Shown: positions 31,742 to 41,350 of the stretch, in pieces
Layout: the number at the start of each line of letters is the position of its first letter
Position numbering within the stretch: the first letter of the stretch is position 1
Assembly: GCA_028712885.1 (NCBI GenBank)
Contig: JAQTPK010000009.1
Span: 1-64,000 of the forward strand
Origin: Syntrophales bacterium
GTDB taxonomy: Bacteria > Desulfobacterota > Syntrophia > Syntrophales > UBA4778
Length of the DNA stretch: 64,000 bases
Direction of reading: 5' to 3'
The notes under the pieces: generated by a model
Seen by the model: only the letters and a program-made list of their open reading frames with translations
Database searches by the model: none
What the model was told of the DNA's origin: nothing
Program-made: the position numbers and the translations under genes

Positions 31742-32571
31742 TGGGAAGCAGTTTAGTGAAATTTCACGCAGGTCTGAGGGCGGCAGCGGCTCTGTTCATC
31801 GTAATCATGCTGACGGCCGGTTGTTCGCCCCCCCGCGGTTCGATGTGCCAGGTATCGACGTTGGGAGCACTGATGGAAGGAGTCTATGACGGCGAATGGA
31901 CCGTCCGGGATCTTAAGAAGAAAGGCGATTTCGGCCTGGGTACGTTCGACGCCCTCGACGGAGAGATGATCGTGCTGGCCGGCGCCGTTTACCAGGCCGG
32001 GGCCGATGGATCCGTTCGCCCGGCAAAGGACGACATGCGCACCCCTTTTGCAGTTGTGACCTCCTTTAAACCCGGCAAGATCCTGCGGCTGGAGGAACAG
32101 CCGGACATGGAGGGACTGCAGGCCGTGCTCGACAAGGCGATGCGGTCGCAGAACCTGCCCTACGCCGTAAAAATCGAGGGGGTGTTCACCCGCGTGCACG
32201 CGAGGAGCGTTCCGGCGCAGAAGAAGCCTTACCCCCGCCTGGCCGAGGTTACGGGAAATCAGCCTGAATTCGAGTATCGCGCCGTCCGGGGAACTATGGT
32301 CGGCTTCCGTCTTCCCCGGTCCATGGAAGGAATAAATCTCGCCGGTTACCATTTTCATTTTCTGACGGACGACCGGAAATCCGGCGGGCACGTACTGGAC
32401 TGCGCGCTGGCCGGAGGGCAGGCGGAAATCGCCGAATTGCACCGCCTTGATCTCAATCTGCCCCGCAGCGGGGCATTCCTGGAAGCCGCTTCCGCAGGCG
32501 CAAATCAGGCCGAGGCGAAGAGAGTGGAAAGCGCGGCCGGGAAGCATATCACTCCGGACGGGAAGAAATGA
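31741..32571 (+). CDS. Alpha-acetolactate decarboxylase family protein with lipoprotein signal peptide
   Basis: Lipobox LTAGC; QVSTLGALMEGVYDG, GDFGLGTFDALDGEMI, GYHFHFLTDDRKSGGHV (His cluster); overlaps neighbours (TAATG, ATGA). Confidence 0.85.
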   Translation: MGSSLVKFHAGLRAAAALFIVIMLTAGCSPPRGSMCQVSTLGALMEGVYDGEWTVRDLKKKGDFGLGTFDALDGEMIVLAGAVYQAGADGSVRPAKDDMRTPFAVVTSFKPGKILRLEEQPDMEGLQAVLDKAMRSQNLPYAVKIEGVFTRVHARSVPAQKKPYPRLAEVTGNQPEFEYRAVRGTMVGFRLPRSMEGINLAGYHFHFLTDDRKSGGHVLDCALAGGQAEIAELHRLDLNLPRSGAFLEAASAGANQAEAKRVESAAGKHITPDGKK

Positions 32572-33422
32572 ATCCCGCTCCGCCGCGCAAGCCCGGCTGG
32601 CTGAAAGTCAGAATCCCGCACACCGACGGGTTCGCCCGTGTGAACCGCGTCGTCTCCAGCCATGGCCTGCATACGGTATGCAGGGAGGCCCGCTGCCCGA
32701 ACATCTCGGAATGCTTCGATTCCGGAACCGCTACGTTTCTTGTCCTCGGGGACGTGTGCACCCGGAATTGCCTTTACTGCAACGTGCGCCACGGGACCCC
32801 GGCGGAAATTGATGGAAGCGAGCCGGAGCGGGTGGCGGAAGCCGTTGCGGAGCTCGGCCTCGATTATGTCGTCATCACTTCCGTAACCCGCGACGATCTG
32901 CCGGACGGGGGAGCGGATATATTCGCCGGATGCATCAGGAGCATCCGGCGGACCAGCCCGGACTGCCGGGTTGAGGCCCTCGTCCCGGATTTCGGCGGAA
33001 ACGGTGAAGCGCTCGACCGCGTTCTCGACGCGGGTCCCTGCCTCCTCAACCACAACATGGAAGTTGTCAAGCCGCTCTTTCCGGCGCTGCGGCCTCAGGG
33101 AAATTACGATGCTTCGCTCGAAGTTCTCCGGCATGCTTCTGCCGCGGGGGTCTGGAGCAAGTCGGGACTGATGATCGGCTTCGGGGAGCGAAGGGAAGAT
33201 ATTATCGCGCTCGCAGCCGACCTGAGGGAGACCGGCTGCCGTTCGCTGACTATCGGCCAGTACCTTCAGCCGTCGCGCGGGCATTTGCCCGTCCGAAAAT
33301 ATTATACCCCGTCCGAATTTCTCGAACTGGAGCAAATCGCCCGGGACATGGGATTCAGCCGCATCGAATCAGGACCGCTGGTCAGAAGCTCGTACCGTGC
33401 GGCCAGATCCGGCTGTACATAA
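32568..33422 (+). CDS. lipA: Lipoyl synthase
   Basis: ARCPNISECFDSGTATFLVLGDVCTRNCLYCNV; TKSGLMIGFGE-like motif. Confidence 0.94.
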   Translation: MNPAPPRKPGWLKVRIPHTDGFARVNRVVSSHGLHTVCREARCPNISECFDSGTATFLVLGDVCTRNCLYCNVRHGTPAEIDGSEPERVAEAVAELGLDYVVITSVTRDDLPDGGADIFAGCIRSIRRTSPDCRVEALVPDFGGNGEALDRVLDAGPCLLNHNMEVVKPLFPALRPQGNYDASLEVLRHASAAGVWSKSGLMIGFGERREDIIALAADLRETGCRSLTIGQYLQPSRGHLPVRKYYTPSEFLELEQIARDMGFSRIESGPLVRSSYRAARSGCT

Positions 33423-33423
33423 T

Positions 33424-33529
33424 CAGTTCACAGTTCTCAGTTCCCGGTTCAGTCGGCAGCTGAAGTTTAAGGGACACCATTATTTTTATAAAGGTCTTTT
33501 CGGAACTGTGAACCGTGAACTGTGAACTT
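33424..33529. repeat. Heptad tandem arrays in inverted orientation after lipA
   Basis: CAGTTCA CAGTTCT CAGTTCC CGGTTCA (33424-33451) and GGAACTG TGAACCG TGAACTG TGAACTT (33502-33529). Confidence 0.92.
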
Positions 33530-33534
33530 TATTT

Positions 33535-34443
33535 ATGCGCCGACAGGATTGGGTCCTCCTTTTCATAGTTTTCGCCTCGCTCGCGTTCGGGGTGCTGTTC
33601 CCCGGCCTCTGCGCACCTTTTCAGGGGCTTCCCACCTACGCCCTGATGGCCCTTTTTTTCCTGAGCTATCTCCCCATCCGTATGGGGGATATTATCCGGG
33701 AAATCCGCTCCGCTCCGGCGGTCATCCTGATTTTCACGGTAATGAAGCTGATCGTGCTTCCGCCGCTCGTCTTTCTGATGTTCCAGGCGTTCTGTCCTGC
33801 TTATGCCCCCGCGGCTCTTCTCCTTTCCGGCATATCCACGGGAGTTGTCGCTCCCTTCATGGCCAATCTCGTCGGAGCAAACGCCGTACTGGTCCTTGCC
33901 ATTGTCGTGACCACATCATTTTTCGTTCCCTTTACGCTTCCCGTTCTGATCCATGTATTCCTGTCCCGCACGGTGGAGCTGTCCTTGCCGGAAATGTTCC
34001 GCATCCTGCTGCTGATCGTATTCCTTCCGGTAATACTGGTCGAGCTCCTCCGAAAGGCCGCCCCGAAGCTGCTCGATATGATAGCGGCGAAGAGCTACCC
34101 GGCCTCGCTCACCCTCTTTGCCGTGATCAATCTGGGCATCTTTTCCCGGTATTCCGATTTTTTCTTCCAGGAACCGCGGACGATTTTTGGGGCCCTGGTC
34201 GTCGCGACGGCCCTGGCGGCTGTATACTTTTTGCTCGGTGTTTCCCTTTTCCGAAGCAGGGCGGTCGAAGACCGCCTGGCAGGAGCGGTGGTATTCGGCA
34301 ATATGAATAACGTTCTGGTTATCGTGTTTTCATCGCATTTTTTCGGACCGATCGAGCCCACGGTCGCCGCCATGTATATCGTCCCGTTTTTCGGCCTTAT
34401 CCTCCCGCTGCGCCTGTACGCCCGGCGCATGCGCGGGGGATAA
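33535..34443 (+). CDS. Bile acid:sodium symporter (BASS)-like permease
   Basis: Multi-TM; STGVVAPFMANLVGANAVLVLAIVVTTSFFVPFTLP. Confidence 0.7.
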   Translation: MRRQDWVLLFIVFASLAFGVLFPGLCAPFQGLPTYALMALFFLSYLPIRMGDIIREIRSAPAVILIFTVMKLIVLPPLVFLMFQAFCPAYAPAALLLSGISTGVVAPFMANLVGANAVLVLAIVVTTSFFVPFTLPVLIHVFLSRTVELSLPEMFRILLLIVFLPVILVELLRKAAPKLLDMIAAKSYPASLTLFAVINLGIFSRYSDFFFQEPRTIFGALVVATALAAVYFLLGVSLFRSRAVEDRLAGAVVFGNMNNVLVIVFSSHFFGPIEPTVAAMYIVPFFGLILPLRLYARRMRGG

Positions 34444-34587
34444 AAGGCTTGACAGGTTTTCCCCTTTCATCACATTATAATGTAAACGGTCCCGCATTAT
34501 CAGGGGTAAATCCCCTGCGGAATTCCGTTCGTTTTTCTTTCCGGACGTTCGCGTTAATCAGCAGAGAAAGCACTTCAGGAGGGGAAC

Positions 34588-36024
34588 ATGCGCCCTCACA
34601 TCTATCCTCGGGTATCGCGCAGCAGGTTTCAGGCAGCGGTGTTTTCTATAATGCTGTCATTCTTTGTTCCGGTCGCGCTCGTGGCTCCGGTTTTTTCCGA
34701 ACAGCCCGATCTGCGTACTTCGATCATCAAGGTGGCGAAAGAGAACATCCCGGCGGTGGTCCATGTCGAAGTTACCCAGAAGACCGAAGTGTCCGGTCCC
34801 GCGACCCCGTTCGACACTGACCCGTTCTTCCGGCGTTTTTTCGGAGGGCCGCGGCTGCCGAAAAAATTCCGGAGGGAAATGGTCGGTCTGGGCAGCGGAG
34901 TGATCCTTGACGGGAAGGGGAACATCCTCACCAACAGCCACGTCGTGTCGGGGGCCTCGAAAATCCAGGTCCTCCTGAGCAGCGGTGAAAGCTATGCCGC
35001 CAGGCTGATCGGGACGGACCCCAAGACGGATCTGGCTGTCATTCGGATCACGGCCAAAGGATCGCTCCCCTATGTGCGCTTCGGGGATTCGGACAAGGTC
35101 GAGGTAGGCGAATGGGTGGTTGCGATCGGGCATCCCCGCGGGCTGGACCAGACGGTCACGCAGGGAATCATCAGCGCGAAAAACCGGAGGGGAATAGCCG
35201 ACCCGTCCGGATATCAGGACTTCCTTCAGACTGATGCCGCCATCAATCCCGGAAACAGCGGCGGGCCGCTGCTGAATCTGAGGGGGGAAGTCATCGGGGT
35301 CAATTCGGCGATTGCCTCGGCCTCCGGAGGCTTCGAGGGAATCGGATTCGCCATTCCCAGCAACATGGTTCGCAACATTGTAAATGCGCTGATTACAAAA
35401 GGAAAGGTGGAAAGGGGCTGGCTCGGCGTAAGCGTGCAGGACCTCACACCCGACCTTGCGCGCTCCTTCGGACTGGAGAAAGCGAGAGGAGCCCTGATCG
35501 CGGAAGTGGTTAAGGGAAGTCCGGCGGAAAAGGCGGGGCTCAAGGAGGGTGATGTCGTCCTCTCCTACAGAGGGAAAGACGTAATGGACGCGAGCTTTCT
35601 CCGAAACGAAGTCGCGGTCACACGGATCGGAAGCGATGCCGAAATCGTCGTCTGGAGAAACGGCCGGAAGACGGAATTGGCGGCAAAGATCGGCAGCCTC
35701 GAAACGGCGGCCAAGACCCTTGTCGCCTCAGTGAAGGAGAGGCTTGGCGCGGAATTCAGGCCCGCCACGCTGAAGGAGTCCGAAAAGTACGGCCTGGAGG
35801 CCGGCGAAGGAGTCGTGATTGAAAGTTTGTCGCAGAAAAGCCCGCTCAGGGCCGCGGGGATCGAGCCCCGCGACCTTATTCTCGGAATCAACGGACAGAT
35901 AATCGACAGTATGGAAAACTTTGTGAATCTCGTTATGCAGCTTCCACCGAGTCAGAAAGCGCTTTTCCTGGTGCTGGACCACCGGACCGGCAATACGGGA
36001 ACAGTGGGGGTAGCCGTAAGATAA
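34588..36024 (+). CDS. Do/DegP-family periplasmic serine protease with PDZ domains
   Basis: NILTNSHVVSGASKIQV; TDAAINPGNSGGPLLNLRGEVIG. Confidence 0.94.
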   Translation: MRPHIYPRVSRSRFQAAVFSIMLSFFVPVALVAPVFSEQPDLRTSIIKVAKENIPAVVHVEVTQKTEVSGPATPFDTDPFFRRFFGGPRLPKKFRREMVGLGSGVILDGKGNILTNSHVVSGASKIQVLLSSGESYAARLIGTDPKTDLAVIRITAKGSLPYVRFGDSDKVEVGEWVVAIGHPRGLDQTVTQGIISAKNRRGIADPSGYQDFLQTDAAINPGNSGGPLLNLRGEVIGVNSAIASASGGFEGIGFAIPSNMVRNIVNALITKGKVERGWLGVSVQDLTPDLARSFGLEKARGALIAEVVKGSPAEKAGLKEGDVVLSYRGKDVMDASFLRNEVAVTRIGSDAEIVVWRNGRKTELAAKIGSLETAAKTLVASVKERLGAEFRPATLKESEKYGLEAGEGVVIESLSQKSPLRAAGIEPRDLILGINGQIIDSMENFVNLVMQLPPSQKALFLVLDHRTGNTGTVGVAVR

Positions 36025-36091
36025 AACCCCCGGAGCGGAAATAAGTACCGGCCGGCGGCGGGTCAAGAAACTAAAAACGGAGGGCTGGAAT

Positions 36092-36280
36092 ATGCTCAAC
36101 TGTCATGAGATGAAAACCGGGCAGATTTACGTCTGCGAAGAATGCGGAATCGAGCTGCAGGTAGTGAAGAGCTGCGAAGATCTCGGAAAAACGGAGGAAG
36201 AATGCCGATGCGCCGTTCCCGAGGATTCGGCGTGCGTTTTTTCATGCTGCGGAGAGGAGTTGCGGCTGAAAAAGCAGTGA
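36092..36280 (+). CDS. Small Cys-rich (putative metal-binding) protein
   Basis: 62 aa with CEECG, CRC, SCCG clusters (9 Cys). Confidence 0.6.
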   Translation: MLNCHEMKTGQIYVCEECGIELQVVKSCEDLGKTEEECRCAVPEDSACVFSCCGEELRLKKQ

Positions 36281-36287
36281 CACGTTC

Positions 36288-37652
36288 ATGGGAATTTTCA
36301 AGGCTTACGACATACGGGGACGCTATCCCGACGAACTGGATGAAGAGAAGGCGTTCAGGATCGGCTTCTCTTTTGTCCGGTTCCTGCGCGCGGAGAAAAT
36401 CGTGGTGGGCAGAGATATGCGTCTTTCCTCCCCGGCGCTGAGCCGGGCGCTGACGGACGGAGCCAGGACCGCAGGCGCGCAGGTAACCGATATTGGAATG
36501 GTCACGTCTCCCCTGCTGTACTATGCGGTCATCGAGACGGGATCCCCGGGAGGCGCGATGGTGACCGCGTCCCATCTCCCCGGAGATATGAACGGTTTCA
36601 AACTCTGCAGAGAGCTGGCCATACCCCTCAGCCGGGACCACGGGCTGGCCGAAATCGAGGAGATGGCCGGAGGAGCGGCCGTGAATACGGGGCGCGCCGC
36701 CGCCAGGGGGGGATACAAAACCGCGGATCTGCTCGAATCCTATATTGATCGTCTCAGCGGATTCGTCCGGAAGCCTGCCCCGCTCCGCATGGTCATTGAT
36801 TCCGGAAACGGGACGGCGGGGCCCGAAATCAGCCGCCTGCTGGAGAGATTTCCCGTCTGGCAGGCGGTCTGCATGCATATGGAGCCGGACGGGAGCTTCC
36901 CCCACCACGTCGCCAATCCCCTTTTGCCCGAGAATACGAGGGATCTGAGCGAGAAGGTTCGCGCGGAACGCGCCGATATCGGAATCGCCTTCGACGGCGA
37001 TGCCGACCGGTGCGGATTCATCGATGAAACAGGACGGAAAGTAAACGAGGACCTGGTTACCGCCCTGATCGCCGAAGTGTACCTGGCGCGCGAGCCCGGC
37101 GCCAAAATCATCTACGACCTCCGCTCCAGCCGCGCGGTGGCCGAAGCCATCGTTAAAATGGGGGGAAAGCCGGTCCGCACGCGGGTGGGACATTCGTTCA
37201 TCAAGGAGAAGATGCGGCAGGAGGGGGCGGTCTTTGCCGGAGAGCTTTCGGGGCATTATTACTACCGCGACACGGGCTATACGGATAACTCGCTGTTCAC
37301 CATGATTCAGATGCTCAATCTGCTTGCGACGGGAGGGCCTGCTCTTTCCGAACGCATGGAAGCCCTGCGCCGGTACAGCTCCACCGGGGAGATTAACCTG
37401 CGTTCCGGCCGGCAGGGGGACGTTTTTGCGGCGCTCGAGAAGGCGTACGGACGGTATGAGAGGGATTACCTGGACGGCCTGACCGTATCCGCAGGCCGGT
37501 GGTGGTTCAACCTGAGGGCGTCAAATACGGAACCGGTGGTCCGTCTCAATCTGGAAGCCTCCGACCCGGAACTGATGGAAGAGAAGAAAAGAGAGGTCAT
37601 CGGGCTGATCGTGCAAGCCGATCCCGATGCCGCGGCAGCAGACAGCGGCTGA
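36288..37652 (+). CDS. Phosphomannomutase/phosphoglucomutase
   Basis: FKAYDIRGRYPDELDEE; TASHLPGDMNGFKL; AFDGDADRCGFID. Confidence 0.93.
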   Translation: MGIFKAYDIRGRYPDELDEEKAFRIGFSFVRFLRAEKIVVGRDMRLSSPALSRALTDGARTAGAQVTDIGMVTSPLLYYAVIETGSPGGAMVTASHLPGDMNGFKLCRELAIPLSRDHGLAEIEEMAGGAAVNTGRAAARGGYKTADLLESYIDRLSGFVRKPAPLRMVIDSGNGTAGPEISRLLERFPVWQAVCMHMEPDGSFPHHVANPLLPENTRDLSEKVRAERADIGIAFDGDADRCGFIDETGRKVNEDLVTALIAEVYLAREPGAKIIYDLRSSRAVAEAIVKMGGKPVRTRVGHSFIKEKMRQEGAVFAGELSGHYYYRDTGYTDNSLFTMIQMLNLLATGGPALSERMEALRRYSSTGEINLRSGRQGDVFAALEKAYGRYERDYLDGLTVSAGRWWFNLRASNTEPVVRLNLEASDPELMEEKKREVIGLIVQADPDAAAADSG

Positions 37653-37658
37653 ACGGCC

Positions 37659-39101
37659 ATGAAACTTCCGGACCATAAATCCAAGATAGTATGCACCATC
37701 GGCCCCTCTTCCCGGGGGCCGAACGAGATCAGGGAAATGATCCGGGCCGGCATGAGCGCCGCGCGGCTGAATTTCTCGCACGGCTCCCCCGCGGAGCATG
37801 CTGAAACCATAAGGATCATCCGGGAGGAGGCCGCCCGGCAGAACAGGCCGGTGCCCGTGCTGGCGGATTTGCCGGGCCCCAAAATACGGGTAGGAATTCT
37901 TTCCGGCGGGCCGATCGAATTGAAGAAAGGCGATGATGTCGTCCTTGCGCCTTCGGGCGCGGCCGGAGCCGGCGAGATTCCCGTCGATTACGACCGCCTG
38001 CACGAGAGCGTTTCCAGGGGAGGGACCATATTCCTGGACGACGGCCGGATACGTCTCCGTGTCCTGGATTCAGCGGCCCCCCGTGTATTTTGCAGGGTGG
38101 TCGAAGGTGGTCTTCTCCAGTCGCGCAAGGGAATGAACATTCCCGGCTCCAGGCTGATGCCCGCGGCGGTTACGGAAAGGGATTTCCAGCTCATCGATTT
38201 CGCGCTGGATGCGGGGCTGAGCATATTCTGCGTGTCTTTTGTGAGCCGTTCGGACGACATCGTCCGGGTGAGAGAGTATGCGCGCAAGCGCGGCGGCAGA
38301 GTCTTTGTGATCGCCAAAATTGAGAGGGGGGAAGCCGTCAGGAACATGCGCGAGATTCTGGACGCGGCGGACGGGATCATGGTCGCCCGCGGGGATCTCG
38401 GGATGGAGATACCGATCGAGGATGTTCCTCTTGTCCAGAAGGAACTGATATTCGAGGCAAATCTTCGCGGCAAACCGGTCATCACGGCCACCCAGATGCT
38501 CGAATCCATGACCTCCAGCATCAGGCCGACGCGGGCGGAAGTAACGGACGTGGCGAACGCGATCCTCGATGGGACCGATGCGGTCATGTTGTCGGAGGAA
38601 ACAGCCGTCGGCAGGCATCCCGTGGAGGCGGTCCGCATAATGTCCAGAATCGCGAGAAAGGCGGAGCGGCGGCGGAAAGACGTTCCGGCCCTGGAAGATA
38701 TTGTGAGACGCGGCCTTGAAAAGAGAAAGAGAGCCGCTGTCGGCGAAGCAATTTCCCTCAGCATCATGCAGGCGATCCGGATCCTGAGGGTTAATTACGT
38801 CCTGGCGCCGACGCATACTGGAAGCACGCCGAGAAGGATCTCGCGATTCAAGCCGGACTGCTGGATACTTTCTTTTTGCGCGGACGAAAGGATACGCCTT
38901 TTTCTCTCGCTCACATGCGGAGTTTTTCCGTTCCCGCCGCCATCCGGCGAGACCGACGCCGGGGCAAGCCATGAAGAGATGGCAGTTTTTCTGAAGAACG
39001 AGGGACTGGCCGGGCGGGGGGACAGGGTTGTGCTTGCCCGGATGACGGCGCCGGGAGTTCCGGGAGGGCTGGACTCCATGGGCATTATCACACTGGTTTG
39101 A
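37659..39101 (+). CDS. pyk: Pyruvate kinase
   Basis: KIVCTIGPSSRGPNEIREMIRAGMSAARLNFSHG; MVARGDLGMEIP. Confidence 0.95.
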   Translation: MKLPDHKSKIVCTIGPSSRGPNEIREMIRAGMSAARLNFSHGSPAEHAETIRIIREEAARQNRPVPVLADLPGPKIRVGILSGGPIELKKGDDVVLAPSGAAGAGEIPVDYDRLHESVSRGGTIFLDDGRIRLRVLDSAAPRVFCRVVEGGLLQSRKGMNIPGSRLMPAAVTERDFQLIDFALDAGLSIFCVSFVSRSDDIVRVREYARKRGGRVFVIAKIERGEAVRNMREILDAADGIMVARGDLGMEIPIEDVPLVQKELIFEANLRGKPVITATQMLESMTSSIRPTRAEVTDVANAILDGTDAVMLSEETAVGRHPVEAVRIMSRIARKAERRRKDVPALEDIVRRGLEKRKRAAVGEAISLSIMQAIRILRVNYVLAPTHTGSTPRRISRFKPDCWILSFCADERIRLFLSLTCGVFPFPPPSGETDAGASHEEMAVFLKNEGLAGRGDRVVLARMTAPGVPGGLDSMGIITLV

Positions 39102-39236
39102 TCATCCCTGCGCCTATTCTTATTTTGGATATTTAGAAGCTCCGCATCGGGCTTTCTCCGATTGTCCGGCGCCGCCTTTAATACAATAAGAAAAGGTAAG
39201 TTTATTTCAAATCCGGCTTGAAAAGAGAGGTCGAAT

Positions 39237-39398
39237 ATGGAGATAGGCACAAGCAGGGGCCAGGCGGAAACGGCGGCCATTATTCAGGCTGTCCTCAGGT
39301 ATTTCGATGGGGAACAGCACGCGGATGCCGCATCGCCGGAGGCCTCCATTCTCGATGCGTTCAGGGTCTATTTCAAAGAAAAGATGGATGGGACCTGA
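39237..39398 (+). CDS. Small hypothetical protein (53 aa)
   Basis: MEIGTSRGQAETAAIIQAVLRYFDGEQHADAASPEASILDAFRVYFKEKMDGT; purine-rich GAGAGG upstream. Confidence 0.4.
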   Translation: MEIGTSRGQAETAAIIQAVLRYFDGEQHADAASPEASILDAFRVYFKEKMDGT

Positions 39399-39420
39399 AA
39401 TATTGGATAGACCGGGGAAA

Positions 39421-39909
39421 ATGATGCAGAGGATTTCGGCAGCGGTTCTCGCTTTTATCCTGCTTGCGGGCTGTGCTTCCGTCATTTCCGAAAATGTACT
39501 CCGTGAGGCGGATCAATCCGTTTCTTTCAGGGATGTTTTACGTGATCCGGAAAGATACCGGGGAAGGATAGTCGTTCTGGGAGGGTCCATTATTAAAAGC
39601 ATTCCGAAAAAGAATGAAACATGGATAGAAGTTCTGCAGCAGCCGCTCGGCGGCAGGCTGAAGCCGAAGAATACCGATATTTCGGAGGGAAGATTCATTA
39701 TCAAGTACCGGAATTATCTGGATCCCGGCGTTTACCGGCAGGGGCGCCGAATCACCGCTGCCGGCGAAGTAGCAGGCCGGGAAGTCCTTCCGTTGGGAGA
39801 GATGCAGTATTCTTACCCTGTTCTCATTAACCGGGAAACGCATCTTTGGGAGGAGGAACCGGCATACTCATCTCCTCAGTTTATGTTTGGCATCGGTATC
39901 GGCATTTAA
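39421..39909 (+). CDS. Slp-family outer-membrane lipoprotein
   Basis: Lipobox LLAGC; SFRDVLRDPERYRGRIVVLGGSI. Confidence 0.8.
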   Translation: MMQRISAAVLAFILLAGCASVISENVLREADQSVSFRDVLRDPERYRGRIVVLGGSIIKSIPKKNETWIEVLQQPLGGRLKPKNTDISEGRFIIKYRNYLDPGVYRQGRRITAAGEVAGREVLPLGEMQYSYPVLINRETHLWEEEPAYSSPQFMFGIGIGI

Positions 39910-39957
39910 TGCGGGGAGTCCGGAGTTAAGATAATTACCGAATCGAAGGCGAAAGCA

Positions 39958-40488
39958 ATGCGCCGCAATAGAATTTTTTTGATGCTTATTTGCGCCACAT
40001 TCCTATGTTCATGTGCGCCGTTTTCGCGGGAGATCATCAGGCAGTCGGATGAGGTCCTGACGGTCCGGGACGTTCAGCAATCCCCCGAAAAATACGCCGG
40101 TCGAATGGTTCTCTGGGGGGGGAGCATACTGGAGACCATCAATCAGAAAAGTGAAACCGTTTTGAGAATTCTTAAATTCGATCTGGATATGCAAAAAAAG
40201 CCGGCCAGGTCCGACAAGCCCGAAGGCCGGTTTGAAATAAGGTATCCGGGTTTTCTCGATCCGGCCATTTACGAATCAGGACGCCTTGTGACAGTGGCCG
40301 GAAAAATAGAGGGGATAAGCACTGCCCTGCTCGGGGAAATCAAATACGGTTATCCGGTCGTGCGCGCAGTCGAGATCAGATTGTGGGAGAAAATTGATCC
40401 GGCCCGGATCCCCCCGTATTGGTATGATCCATTCTGGGGTCCCCGCCCGTACTGGGACAGGTATCCTTATCACCCCTTTTATTGGTAA
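39958..40488 (+). CDS. Slp-family outer-membrane lipoprotein, tandem paralogue
   Basis: LCSCAP lipobox; TVRDVQQSPEKYAGRMVLWGGSI parallels the preceding gene. Confidence 0.8.
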   Translation: MRRNRIFLMLICATFLCSCAPFSREIIRQSDEVLTVRDVQQSPEKYAGRMVLWGGSILETINQKSETVLRILKFDLDMQKKPARSDKPEGRFEIRYPGFLDPAIYESGRLVTVAGKIEGISTALLGEIKYGYPVVRAVEIRLWEKIDPARIPPYWYDPFWGPRPYWDRYPYHPFYW

Positions 40489-40585
40489 ATAGTAAATAGT
40501 GAAGAGTGAAGAGAATGGATTACGTGCAACGGGAATTCTCTGCACGGAGCATCGGCTTTTTGCTTTTCCCTTTCACTTTTTAAAA
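40485..40585. repeat. Heptad-type element overlapping the second slp stop
   Basis: GTAAATA GTAAATA GTGAAGA GTGAAGA (40485-40512); T-rich arm CTTTTTG CTTTTCC CTTTCAC downstream. Confidence 0.75.
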
Positions 40586-40851
40586 AGGTCTTCGAGTTTT
40601 TTCCTGGCGTCCGAGCCTGGTTTTTCGCCGGCGGGGGATGAATCCCGGAAGCGGAAGAAGTCGCAGAAGTTCGATTTTTCCTTATCTGCAACCCTTTCCG
40701 CCTGCGGCTCGCGGCAGTTGTTGGAGAAGCCTTGCGCGAAGAACACGCAATTCAGGCAGCAGCGCAGGTCTCTCCCGCAGGCGGGACAAGCGTCCCGTCG
40801 GCCGGTGAAAAGATCCGTAATTTCCTTCCGGCAGGCATGGCAGACTTTCAT
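40573..40851 (-). CDS. Small zinc-finger-type protein
   Basis: CHACRKEITDLFTGRRDACPACGRDLRCCLNC. Confidence 0.6.
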   Translation of the reverse strand: MKVCHACRKEITDLFTGRRDACPACGRDLRCCLNCVFFAQGFSNNCREPQAERVADKEKSNFCDFFRFRDSSPAGEKPGSDARKKLEDLFKK

Positions 40852-41350
40852 TCCCGCAGACTATTCCAGGATGCGTCCTCTTGCAAGCGTAAACGGGGGC
40901 AAGGCATCAGGAGGAGAAAGTAGAATATCTGTATGCCAATACCGCCTTCCCTCAGCTGGACGGAGGATGATACGCAACGGTAACATTCCTTCCGTTCCGG
41001 CGCATCCCTGCGGCCTGCATGCGAAGCGCATCCTGATCCCCCCGGACCTGAAAATTAATCCCTTGCGCATCAGAAAAAGGTTGATTCTCTCTTGAGAATA
41101 GAGAAGACTATTGTTAAATATGATGTCTCCGTTCCGGAAACCCGGGACTTCCGGGGGAAGGGGATTTTCCTTACCACTGGTTCCTGAAGCACCCTTGCTG
41201 CAACGTGTTCACGTTCAAGCTCTGCAGCCGATTTCTGAAGTAAATCTGTTCAGGCATGTCGAATCGCGCGCTCTTCGTTCCAGAAATGCGCGAGAGCAAT
41301 GCCGTTCCGGACGCGAGAAAATAGAACAGAAATATTCAAGGAGCAGATTT

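Noticed and set aside
34450-34490. TTGACA...TATAAT promoter before the HtrA gene
   Set aside because: Spacer is about 21 nt, too long to call with confidence
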